DNA of 36,140 nt, taken from positions 1 through 36,140 of the forward strand of contig JAITOZ010000158.1 of NCBI GenBank assembly GCA_031289675.1. Direction: 5' to 3'. Each line of letters opens with the position of its first letter. The stretch's first letter is position 1. Made by a program: the position numbers and the translations under genes. Under the pieces are notes generated by a model, which was given only the letters and a program-made list of their open reading frames with translations, was not told the origin of the DNA and made no database searches. Source of the DNA: Planctomycetaceae bacterium (GTDB lineage Bacteria; Planctomycetota; Planctomycetia; Pirellulales; Thermoguttaceae). Of the stretch, positions 1 through 6,919 are shown one piece after another.

Positions 1-10
1 GATACTCGCC

Positions 11-853
11 TTGATGTCGTCCTTAATACCGCCGTTATTTGCAAGTGCTTATAGAATGATATGCCCGCAAACCGCCGTAACCGGCGGAGACTTTGCCCTT
101 TTACAGCAGTTATTCAATATGCTGAAAATTCCGTTCTTCGCTGCTAACGAGGAGGAAAATATCCAAAAATACATATCGCTGCATAAATGTCCTTTTCTTA
201 CCCGAATCGGAACAGCAGTAAAGACAAAAGGGAAAAAGTCAACGCTGTGGGCCGATACAATCGGACTGCAGAACAGAGCGTTCGTCTACACATCGCTTAT
301 TTCCTCACTGGCGAGGATGTCCTACGGAAAAGCAAACCTTATTATTCTGCCGTGTCTGCGTTCATATCAATGGTTTGACGGTAAACTGCCGGACATCTTT
401 CTTACCTGCTTCGCTCACTGCCTAAAACATTTCAGCCGGTATGTCCTCGAACCGAAATTGTCGTCAGAAGACTGGAACACAGACACGCTTGCAGAAGCAG
501 TACGGTTTTTTGAAGAAGATATGGGACTGCCCGTAACAAAAAATGTCATTCGTGACGGGTATTATGACTCTTCCCCGTATTTCTGTGATTACGTCAATTT
601 ACTCAAGCAGTCGGAAATACTGCCGTTCGAGCAAGTCAACGGCGAATGCCGTATATCAGTAAACAATCTCGGCGAATGTTTTCGAAAGCACATCGGAATG
701 TTTGACTTTGAATATATCCATTCGAGTCTGCTGCAAAGCGAACTCTTAAAGGGTTATGACGCAAAGACGCATACGCTTATACTTGACAGCGAAGTTATGA
801 ATAAAAACGCAATGCGGCTGGAAAAACTTTACGGACCGAATATACGCCGTTAA
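11..853 (+). CDS. Hypothetical protein, possibly 5'-truncated by the window edge
   Basis: Not recognised. The protein is about 280 aa with mixed hydrophobic and charged composition, no signal peptide and no obvious motif. The track start is TTG followed at once by ATG, but the frame is still open to the window edge, so the true start may lie upstream. The stop overlaps that of the convergent gene (850-1533) by a couple of bases. As the only plus-strand gene in this part of the element it is probably a separate cargo unit. No function is proposed. Confidence 0.6.
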   Translation: MMSSLIPPLFASAYRMICPQTAVTGGDFALLQQLFNMLKIPFFAANEEENIQKYISLHKCPFLTRIGTAVKTKGKKSTLWADTIGLQNRAFVYTSLISSLARMSYGKANLIILPCLRSYQWFDGKLPDIFLTCFAHCLKHFSRYVLEPKLSSEDWNTDTLAEAVRFFEEDMGLPVTKNVIRDGYYDSSPYFCDYVNLLKQSEILPFEQVNGECRISVNNLGECFRKHIGMFDFEYIHSSLLQSELLKGYDAKTHTLILDSEVMNKNAMRLEKLYGPNIRR

Positions 854-1533
854 GTCCACTTATCGTGCGATGACACTGCCGCTAATTCCTGTTTAATGGA
901 TTCACTCAACTGTGATGCCTGTACCTGAAGAGACGGTATTGAAGCGATCTGATTGAGCAGTTTCTGTACCTGTTCTTCGATGTATTCATTCACATCGTTT
1001 GTCCGGTTACTCTGCTCCATCAAAATATCCTCGCCGAACAAACCGATATCTCCGTAGATGTCCGCTTCTTTGGCGAATGACAGCACTGCCGGAGGCGACA
1101 TCAAGCCGTCCTTCTTTAATATCGTACGGCAATAAGCAACAATTTGACGGTCAAAAACATCCTCTTCTTCCGGCGGACACAGCAAAAGAGCCTCCGTGAC
1201 AGCCCACGCCAAATCTTCGGTATCAATCGGTTCGGCATAACTCCAGTCCGTACCGTCGCCGAGAAGCCCGTGTACTGTTGCCAGAAATGACGGCAGTCCC
1301 CGCAGCAGGTTGTTTGTTGCAATGACTCCGACAGCCGCCATCAATTTGCCGAGATTATCCTGTGGAAGGTCAACGCCGAAATGCTCCTTGAACCCGATAA
1401 TCAGCGTTTCAGCAGTCAGCGGACCGTTTTCGCCCGAAAGAACATCAACGCCGAATCTGTCTACTGCGAGCAGAAGCAGAGTCGAAGCAAATGTGCCGGC
1501 ATCCTGAATCAAGGCTGTTTCAACCGCAGGCAT
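850..1533 (-). CDS. Hypothetical acidic protein of the element cargo operon
   Basis: Not recognised. The protein is 227 aa and acidic. It has a largely helical-looking N-terminal two thirds and a polar C-terminal helix rich in Gln, Ser and Leu (around residues 180-220) that could be a coiled coil. Its ATG overlaps the TAA stop of the gene upstream (TAATG arrangement), so translation is probably coupled. It is the last gene of a four-gene minus-strand run (2896 to 850). The composition of the run is compatible with phage or plasmid accessory proteins, but no family can be named from sequence alone. Confidence 0.65.
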   Translation of the reverse strand: MPAVETALIQDAGTFASTLLLLAVDRFGVDVLSGENGPLTAETLIIGFKEHFGVDLPQDNLGKLMAAVGVIATNNLLRGLPSFLATVHGLLGDGTDWSYAEPIDTEDLAWAVTEALLLCPPEEEDVFDRQIVAYCRTILKKDGLMSPPAVLSFAKEADIYGDIGLFGEDILMEQSNRTNDVNEYIEEQVQKLLNQIASIPSLQVQASQLSESIKQELAAVSSHDKWT

Positions 1534-1883
1534 TAATCACCGCCCAGATAACCGTACGTAATCGAACAAAACCAATGCTCGCCTTCTTTCGGCTGCGGAA
1601 TATTTCCGTCAGTGTTGCCGTTCTGGTCGCACGCAATCGGAATACCGCGGTCAGCAAGACCGGGACGCTCTAATCCCGCTTTCTTTGCCAGTTTGATTCC
1701 CTGTTCGGTCACACCCGGCAGCAAAGCGAAATTGTAAGCATCACTCGAAGATTTCGCTTCAATAATGAACTGAACAGCGCATCGTTCGCTGTCGTAAGCC
1801 TCTTCAATGACCCGGTATTTTGCAATACAGGGATATTCTTTAACATTTGTGGAAATAAATCCACCGTCTGATTTTTCTGCCAT
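1533..1883 (-). CDS. Hypothetical protein, element cargo operon
   Basis: Not recognised. The protein is 116 aa and soluble-looking, without signal peptide or membrane segment. The start is 13 bp downstream of the 141-aa gene and the stop overlaps the next start in a TAATG junction. This tight packing supports it being real and co-expressed with its neighbours. The C-terminal part contains several Gly/Pro turns and an aromatic stretch (WFCSITYGYLGG). No function is proposed. Confidence 0.6.
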   Translation of the reverse strand: MAEKSDGGFISTNVKEYPCIAKYRVIEEAYDSERCAVQFIIEAKSSSDAYNFALLPGVTEQGIKLAKKAGLERPGLADRGIPIACDQNGNTDGNIPQPKEGEHWFCSITYGYLGGD

Positions 1884-1896
1884 CTATCTGTCGCTG

Positions 1897-2322
1897 TTAA
1901 CGGATTATTTCAGTCGGCTGCTCCGACAGCACCCGATACGTTACACGGTATTTTAATATATTGGCGGCTTCTTTTACAAGTTTTGCCGTTTCTTCTGCAC
2001 AAGTTCCGAGTGCAAGGCGTGCGCGTCCCAGAGAAGTCTTATCAACGGCTGTATTGACGGATTTACAACTTCGGCAGGAGACGGCTCGTAATTTTTGCTC
2101 CAAAGCCCGCACTTCGTTAAAGACCGGCAGCAGTTTAGCAATCCGCATAATCCGCGACCAGCGGTACAAAAGATCATCCGTAACCGTTACCGGAGGAATA
2201 TCAGATAAGGCAGACGTATTACCCCAAACAGCAGAACTGCGTCCGAAAGACTGTCCGGCGGTACTCGTCCTGACCGTTCGCACCGTATTACCCTTTATAG
2301 ACGACCGACCGCAGCAGCCCAT
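1897..2322 (-). CDS. Hypothetical basic protein, element cargo operon
   Basis: Not recognised. The protein is 141 aa. Its N-terminal 40 residues are Ser/Thr/Arg-rich and the remainder is helical-looking, with several cysteines in the middle (CRSCKS). An antisense ORF (1961-2335 plus) covers the same DNA. The minus frame is preferred because it continues the strand and spacing of the flanking operon genes. The first residues could be non-native if the true start is further in. Confidence 0.45.
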   Translation of the reverse strand: MGCCGRSSIKGNTVRTVRTSTAGQSFGRSSAVWGNTSALSDIPPVTVTDDLLYRWSRIMRIAKLLPVFNEVRALEQKLRAVSCRSCKSVNTAVDKTSLGRARLALGTCAEETAKLVKEAANILKYRVTYRVLSEQPTEIIR

Positions 2323-2377
2323 AACCGTATTTTAGCAGAAAGTTAAATGGGATTTATTTTACACGCCGTGTAAAAGT

Positions 2378-2896
2378 CTAAAGATTTTTCAACTCTTCTA
2401 AATCTGCCTGGTCTTTTTCTAACCGTCTAACCGCTGTTTTGATCCACTCAATCGACTGCTTCACAAAATCCCTGTTCGGCAGGATAATATCAATCGTACT
2501 GCGTCTGAAAAACGGTAACTTATGCGTATGCACGTTCGGCTGTTTTCCCTGCGGTTTGTAAGGTATCCAAGCCGGTTCTTCCAAATCATTCACAGACCTG
2601 ACGTAAACACGGTTTTCCTGAGCAGCGTAGAGAAACGTGTCTGCCGCAAATTCTGACGGGTCGATTTCCTCAACAGACGACACCCCGACAGGATACTCAA
2701 CCATATCTTCGACCGAACAAACTGTAACGAAACTCTCCCGCATCACCTGTTCAAAAGCATTCGGCGGTTCGATACTGCACAAAAACACTGCTGCGGGCTG
2801 TCCATCTTCATCTCTGGCTTGAAACACAACCCTTGACGCTCCCGGCGACAGCGGACGCTTGACTTCGGCAAGTTGAGTTAAAACAGCAATCGGCAT
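2378..2896 (-). CDS. Hypothetical protein, first gene of the cargo operon
   Basis: Not recognised. The protein is 172 aa and acidic, with a likely C-terminal helix or coiled coil (about residues 145-172, rich in Lys, Glu, Asp and Leu). It is the most upstream of four minus-strand genes. A perfect TATAAT lies six bases before the ATG (2903-2908), which would place the transcript start at or near the start codon. Leaderless translation is therefore possible. No Shine-Dalgarno sequence is visible. Confidence 0.6.
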   Translation of the reverse strand: MPIAVLTQLAEVKRPLSPGASRVVFQARDEDGQPAAVFLCSIEPPNAFEQVMRESFVTVCSVEDMVEYPVGVSSVEEIDPSEFAADTFLYAAQENRVYVRSVNDLEEPAWIPYKPQGKQPNVHTHKLPFFRRSTIDIILPNRDFVKQSIEWIKTAVRRLEKDQADLEELKNL

Positions 2897-2902
2897 TCTT
2901 TT

Positions 2903-2908
2903 ATTATA
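2903..2908 (-). promoter_or_regulatory. Perfect -10 box directly before the 172-aa gene
   Basis: On the minus strand a TATAAT hexamer ends six bases before the ATG at 2896. No good -35 hexamer is seen at 16-18 bp, so this is a weak promoter call. If it is used, the mRNA would be essentially leaderless. Confidence 0.3.
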
Positions 2909-3021
2909 CAGCGTGAATTATCCGCCGTACGATTAGGACAGGCAAAAAATCAGAAAACCGAGCCGGTTGAGATGACCGCCAGTTCAGTCCAATGTTGATG
3001 ACATCATAAAGAGATGACGCA

Positions 3022-4047
3022 TCACCCTATTTCCGCAACAATTTTATGCAAGTCGGCAATAAATGACTGTATTTGACTCTCGTTGGCTTGAGTCCTTTTT
3101 CCATAAATTTCGTATTTCTTATTCCGTAAAGAAGACGGAGCGAGTCCCGTGTAATTCAATACGGGAGACAACGTATTACAGTCCTTCATATGATGTATCC
3201 GTTTCTGCTTATCTAACGTAGTAAACTTATCAGCATAGTTAGCCGACAACTCCTCGATGATTTTATCAATTTCCGCAACATGCGACCGGTAAGCAGCAGA
3301 AGCATCCCTATTAATTGTTCTCGCCTTATTCAATATAAACGAATGAATTTTCGGAGATATTCCGCCGATGTCTTGGATTTTTGTATAAAACGTATCGAAT
3401 ACATTGTCTTCCAGCACGCTGTCTCCGACTTTTACGCCAAAAACTAACCGCAGTATATTGTATATTCCGCGAATAGATGCAGAATCCGCTGTACAGGGGA
3501 CGATAAGCCTGTCCGACGCAATCAAGCCCAACTGCGTATAGTTCGCAAAACTCGGATTAGAGTCAATGAAAAATACCGGTGAGTCCTTGCGATCTTGCTC
3601 AAACACGGTTATCAAATCGGACAAAAAACTCCGGCTCTTCTCCCAAGCGTTACGTTCCGGTGCGGAAGCCAGGTAATCAATAATTGACGAACAAATATCC
3701 AAATCAACATCGCCCGGCAATAGATAAAGATTTTTGGGCATATTTTCGTTATAGTCACTCACTCTAACGAAATAACTAATTTCACTACCTATCTTTCCGA
3801 ATCGGCTGCGGTCATAGCGGCTTTTGATATAACTGGCGATAGTCCGTCCGTTGTCATAGCAGAGTGATAAATTATCCTCGCCTTTTCCGTTTCCGCCGAG
3901 GAGCATTTCAGAAACATTCGCCTGCGGACACATATCTACAGCGACTACGGCTTTATCGGGATTATTCACCGCATACTCAATGGAAAGGCAATAAGTCAAA
4001 AACGTCTTGCCGACACCGCCTTTATTGTTCCAGATACAATACCGCAT
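3022..4047 (-). CDS. ParA/Soj-type partition ATPase
   Basis: P-loop ATPase of the ParA/MinD (CbiA) superfamily, 341 aa. The deviant Walker A motif KGGVGKT lies at residues 9-15. A VAVDMCPQANVSEML segment (A' box) follows, then FFIDSNPSF (Walker B-like) and a SDRLIVPCTADSASIRGI stretch, all usual for ParA. Family members segregate low-copy replicons or position protein cargo, working with a ParB-like partner. No ParB was recognised nearby; one of the unrecognised cargo proteins, or the beta-helix protein next door, could be a partner. A GAGGA lies about 15 bp upstream of the ATG, which is rather far for a ribosome binding site. The C-terminal third is longer than in minimal ParA proteins. Confidence 0.9.
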   Translation of the reverse strand: MRYCIWNNKGGVGKTFLTYCLSIEYAVNNPDKAVVAVDMCPQANVSEMLLGGNGKGEDNLSLCYDNGRTIASYIKSRYDRSRFGKIGSEISYFVRVSDYNENMPKNLYLLPGDVDLDICSSIIDYLASAPERNAWEKSRSFLSDLITVFEQDRKDSPVFFIDSNPSFANYTQLGLIASDRLIVPCTADSASIRGIYNILRLVFGVKVGDSVLEDNVFDTFYTKIQDIGGISPKIHSFILNKARTINRDASAAYRSHVAEIDKIIEELSANYADKFTTLDKQKRIHHMKDCNTLSPVLNYTGLAPSSLRNKKYEIYGKRTQANESQIQSFIADLHKIVAEIG

Positions 4048-4140
4048 AGTTCATTAAAAATCCTCGAACGGCAAAGATTTTATCCGAAACAGAACGCAAT
4101 GCAATAGGGGCGGCAGCCGGACAAAAGCACAGCGAACCTT

Positions 4141-4890
4141 TTATTCCTCGTCAGTCGGACAGTTCCTGCTTGTTTTCTCCGGGCAATTTGAGACAACCTC
4201 GGTGCCGGTTATGACTTTATCTTCGTCAAACACGGCATTGCCGTACACCACGGCGTTCTCTATCAGTTGCGTTGTTCCGCCGACTTTCACGCAGCCGGAA
4301 ACATAAGCGTTGTCCGTAACAACAGCGTCGTCTTTTATAACAGCACTTCCCGTTATTCTTACTTGACCATCGACTCCGGCATTACCGCAAACACTTGCTG
4401 CTCCAAACACATTAGCCTTTCCCGAACAATTGCTCTGCTCGTACACATTCGCCGAACCGCAAACTCTTGCCGATTCGCTTATCACCGCATCGTCATACGC
4501 AGAAGCGTCGCCGTACACTCTCGCACTGTCCTTCACCGATGCCTGACCGTGAACAAAAGCATCGCCGCTGATTCTCGCATCCCCCTCAATAACAGCATCC
4601 TCATCAACGACGGCATTGCCGTAAACCGAAGCGTTCCCTTTAACAACAGCGTTCCCTTTGACAACCGCATTGCCGGAGACGTTGGCATCCTGCATCACGA
4701 CTGCCGAATCCGCAACCCAGCAATTCCCGCCTTGATTCAGGTTGGAATTCTTGCTTATCCAGCCGCCGCGGTCTTCGGCACTCACACTCAAACTGCCGTT
4801 TGTGAAGTCGATGAGAGCCTGAATTTGATAAACCGTTTCACCGCTGACCTCTTTGGCGGTATCCATTAAAATTGTATATTTTTCCGGCAT
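4141..4890 (-). CDS. YdcK-like hexapeptide-repeat (left-handed beta-helix) protein
   Basis: The protein is 249 aa. After about 45 residues it has a RGGWISKNSNLNQGGNCWV block, then at least 20 imperfect hexapeptides of the type [NAD]-A-x-V-x-G-[ND]. These are diagnostic of a left-handed parallel beta-helix. The GGW...NLxQxGNCWV block followed by such repeats is the layout of E. coli YdcK and related phage or plasmid proteins. Unlike acyltransferases of this fold, it shows no obvious catalytic His or acceptor domain. Its function is unknown; it could be a structural or scaffold protein. At DNA level there is a tandem 18-bp near-repeat around 4630-4665. It lies between the HTH gene (26 bp upstream) and parA on the same strand, so a shared transcript is likely. 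Confidence 0.75.
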   Translation of the reverse strand: MPEKYTILMDTAKEVSGETVYQIQALIDFTNGSLSVSAEDRGGWISKNSNLNQGGNCWVADSAVVMQDANVSGNAVVKGNAVVKGNASVYGNAVVDEDAVIEGDARISGDAFVHGQASVKDSARVYGDASAYDDAVISESARVCGSANVYEQSNCSGKANVFGAASVCGNAGVDGQVRITGSAVIKDDAVVTDNAYVSGCVKVGGTTQLIENAVVYGNAVFDEDKVITGTEVVSNCPEKTSRNCPTDEE

Positions 4891-4915
4891 CGTTGTTCTG
4901 AATTGTTGGATACTT

Positions 4916-5791
4916 TTATCTTACCGAATCCCGAATTCTTTCGCGTTTTGTTTGGCTTCGTTCTTTTATCCGCTGGTAAGAATTTGCCGGTACAGGAACC
5001 CATTCGATACCGGCTTTATCAAACCAAAAGCGGACGTGCGTCCCGACAATTTTATACTGATACTTGTCGCCCTCATTCTTTTTCCAGAGAAAATGGATGT
5101 TTAATTCCTTTGCCCTTTCCATATCCCTGTAAAGCAGAAACCGGGTGCGGGCATCAGCAGCCTTCCCTTTCAGCGTCTCGCTGTCAAAGCCGTCAAGACA
5201 ATACAGCACTCCGAACACAAGCCGCTTCGTGAGTATCGGACTCCAACCGGCGGAACTCGTCGGCATCACCGCCTTGATGCCTTCTTCGGCACGTCGAACA
5301 TTCGGGTTTTCCCAATCGACAAACCGGTCAATGTCATCCGCTCGCACGGGAAATCCTTGTTGCAGAATTCCGCCGCCGATTGTTACCCCAAAAGAATAAA
5401 CAACTTCTTTGAGAGTTTTTTCTTTTTCTTCTTCTCTTTCTTCTTCTTTATATTCTGCTGATTTTGTATCAGTTTGTACCATTTTGGAACAGTTCGTATC
5501 ACTTTGTACCTGTTTAGAACAGTTTGTACCATTTCGTAACAATGCGGAATCGGCAGTTTTATGTTCCGAAGCGGTACAAAGTGGTACAAAGTGATACACC
5601 GACCGCCTGACCCGAATGATGACTTTCAATTCGATGAGCAGCCTGATGTGTCTGGAAGCGGACATTTTAGAAATGCCTGCCGCATCGGCGGCTTCCTGAT
5701 TGGTGAAACAAACGATATTTCCGGCAGCCTCCCGGCAGCGGAATATCACGTAGTCCCGTACTTTCTCAAATCCGTTCGCAGCGTTGCCCAT
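4916..5791 (-). CDS. HTH replication-initiator-like protein with internal repeat array
   Basis: The track ORF starts at 5899. ATG 5791 is preferred because a GGAG lies seven bases upstream and the extra N-terminus would run over a palindrome. From this start the protein is 291 aa. The N-terminal 70 residues resemble a winged helix (FTNQEAADAAGISKMSASRHIRLL, with recognition helix SKMSASRHI). A linker of 10-residue repeats (xDTNCSKxVQ) and a Glu/Lys-rich stretch follow, then a C-terminal domain rich in aromatic and basic residues. This resembles plasmid or phage initiator proteins, in which origin repeats can sit inside the gene, as in lambda O. That role is inferred; a transcriptional regulator is the alternative. 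Confidence 0.6.
   Translation of the reverse strand: MGNAANGFEKVRDYVIFRCREAAGNIVCFTNQEAADAAGISKMSASRHIRLLIELKVIIRVRRSVYHFVPLCTASEHKTADSALLRNGTNCSKQVQSDTNCSKMVQTDTKSAEYKEEEREEEKEKTLKEVVYSFGVTIGGGILQQGFPVRADDIDRFVDWENPNVRRAEEGIKAVMPTSSAGWSPILTKRLVFGVLYCLDGFDSETLKGKAADARTRFLLYRDMERAKELNIHFLWKKNEGDKYQYKIVGTHVRFWFDKAGIEWVPVPANSYQRIKERSQTKRERIRDSVR
5461..5600. repeat. 10-bp-phased direct repeat array with inverted units (candidate origin iterons)
   Basis: From 5461 to 5540 eight consecutive 10-mers follow the pattern aNTTTgtacc/aNTTTggaac (for example agtttgtacc, actttgtacc, agtttgtacc). After a 30-bp gap, 5572-5598 holds two and a half units of the same motif on the opposite strand (ggtacaaagt). 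The period equals one helical turn. Next to the array, 5410-5460 is a pyrimidine-rich, AT-rich tract. The array lies inside the HTH gene and encodes its 10-residue repeat. Confidence 0.65.
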
Positions 5792-5850
5792 CTTTTTCTC
5801 CGGCAATAAGCGTATCCGGCATAACATAACGGAAACAGCAAAAGTCTGAC

Positions 5851-5886
5851 GGAAATTTCTTTCCGAAGTTTTGGAAAGAAATTTCC
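5851..5886. repeat. Palindrome copy 1 (candidate operator)
   Basis: Perfect 14-bp inverted repeat GGAAATTTCTTTCC / GGAAAGAAATTTCC around an 8-bp spacer. It sits between the divergent starts of the HTH gene (5791, minus) and the small regulator (5963, plus). The same arms recur at 6405-6440 with a different spacer, which is the pattern of a protein-binding site. Confidence 0.7.
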
Positions 5887-5962
5887 TCCACAGCAGCAAA
5901 ATAATTATTTGCCTTCACAGAACGGCAAGATATGTACCTGCAATCACACTGCGGAGGTTGCT

Positions 5963-6403
5963 ATGACCGAACAATTAAAGGCTTTTTACGTCAAAATCGA
6001 AAGTACGAACACGGACAGGACAACCGGCATCACCAAGGTTTTGGGATGGGTTGACGAACCTTTGCCAGAGGTGCATACCAAACCGGTGAACGCAGACATT
6101 CCGGTTGAAATTCCGTCAATACTCGTACCGGGACTTTGGTTCAATCTCTTTCAGCAGAATATCCGCAAGGGTAACTGCCCGCCGCAGAAACTTCGTCCTC
6201 TCGTATTTCGTGTTCTGCTGCTTTTCGAGCGGAATCAAGGCGTTGCCGGATTAGACGATCTTGCTTACCAGATTTGGGGCGATGACATCCGTCCCGATGT
6301 TGTCCGCAAGACGGTAAAAGAGTCGGAAAACAGTTTACAGGAGTACGGCATCAACCGCTTTATTGAGTGGAACGTGAAGAAGGAACTGTTTGAATTCGGT
6401 TGA
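5963..6403 (+). CDS. Small protein with winged-helix-like C-terminus, possible element regulator
   Basis: ATG 5963 is chosen over the track's TTG 5909 because GGAGG lies six bases upstream. From this start the protein is 146 aa. The N-terminal half is Pro/Val-rich without a recognised motif. The C-terminal half (LRPLVFRVLLLFERNQ...DDLAYQIWGDD...) looks like the winged-helix DNA-binding domain of OmpR-type regulators. The gene is flanked by two identical palindromes, one upstream and one just after its stop. An autoregulated repressor that also controls the HTH gene and the excisionase is therefore a reasonable inference. No partner kinase or receiver domain is visible. Confidence 0.6.
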   Translation: MTEQLKAFYVKIESTNTDRTTGITKVLGWVDEPLPEVHTKPVNADIPVEIPSILVPGLWFNLFQQNIRKGNCPPQKLRPLVFRVLLLFERNQGVAGLDDLAYQIWGDDIRPDVVRKTVKESENSLQEYGINRFIEWNVKKELFEFG

Positions 6404-6404
6404 C

Positions 6405-6440
6405 GGAAATTTCTTTCCAAAGTTTCGGAAAGAAATTTCC
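6405..6440. repeat. Palindrome copy 2 (candidate operator)
   Basis: The arms are the same 14-bp arms as at 5851-5886 (GGAAATTTCTTTCC and its complement), again with an 8-bp spacer, here AAAGTTTC. It begins two bases after the regulator stop codon and lies 55 bp before the excisionase-like gene. It could repress the downstream gene or act as a weak terminator. There is no U-tract, so an operator is more likely. Confidence 0.7.
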
Positions 6441-6495
6441 GCACGTTGATTTTTCGTTTTGTTATTTTTGTGCCGTCATTTAACCAATAACCAAA

Positions 6496-6771
6496 ATGAA
6501 AATCAAATTACCGCCGCCCGCTCTGATACGGATGCCGCAGCACGCCGCCGTCAAGCGGGAAATGCTTGAACGTATCGGCGTAAACACAGCCGAAGCCGCC
6601 GAGATGCTCGGCACGTCCATCAACACAATAATCCTGCTGCGGAAACAAGGCAGGCTCGCTCACGCTCAAGTCGGCGGACGAATTATCTATTCCGTCGCCG
6701 GTCTGCGCAGGTTCGTTGATAACGAAAAAGAAAAGCCCGGCGGTTACGAAGACCAACCGGACCAGAGTTAA
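6496..6771 (+). CDS. Excisionase-like HTH (MerR/HTH_17) protein
   Basis: The protein is 91 aa. The core VNTAEAAEMLGTSINTIILLRKQGRLAHAQVGGRIIYSVAGLRRFV is a typical excisionase or MerR-type winged helix: the HTH is at about residues 29-50, and the wing ends in the usual [RK]-x-[IL]-x-x-[LF]. Such proteins bend DNA at attachment sites and set the direction of recombination. The gene lies upstream of the recombinase on the same strand, which supports a xis role. Its stop codon lies in a 14-bp motif (GAGTTAAGACACAA) that recurs at the integrase start. Confidence 0.75.
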   Translation: MKIKLPPPALIRMPQHAAVKREMLERIGVNTAEAAEMLGTSINTIILLRKQGRLAHAQVGGRIIYSVAGLRRFVDNEKEKPGGYEDQPDQS

Positions 6772-6919
6772 GACACAAGCATTATTCTACCGCACGCGGC
6801 GTACCGGTCAAGACCCTGCTTGAAATTCCAACTCAAATAGCAATAATTTGAGCCGGAAGAATAGCAGGGTTGTCGAAACGCCCCGTGAACGATTCACGGA
6901 GAAAGGAGTTAAGACACAA
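6765..6919. repeat. 14-bp direct repeats bounding a hairpin-rich 127-bp insert between xis and int
   Basis: GAGTTAAGACACAA occurs at 6765-6778, over the xis stop, and at 6906-6919, over the int ribosome binding site and start. The 127 bp between them hold a nested inverted repeat (ACCCTGCT 6813-6820 with AGCAGGGT 6863-6870; CTCAAAT 6832-6838 with ATTTGAG 6846-6852) and a second hairpin (CCGTGAA 6883-6889 with TTCACGG 6893-6899). It could be an attachment-site region, a small insertion with target duplication, or a structured leader of the integrase mRNA. Confidence 0.6.

Noticed and set aside
1961-2335. Plus-strand 124-aa ORF
   Set aside because: Antisense to the minus-strand 141-aa gene, which fits the operon spacing and strand. 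No ribosome binding site or recognisable motif.
5461-5600. CRISPR array
   Set aside because: The repeats are 10 bp, degenerate, spacer-free and inside a coding sequence. No cas genes in the window.
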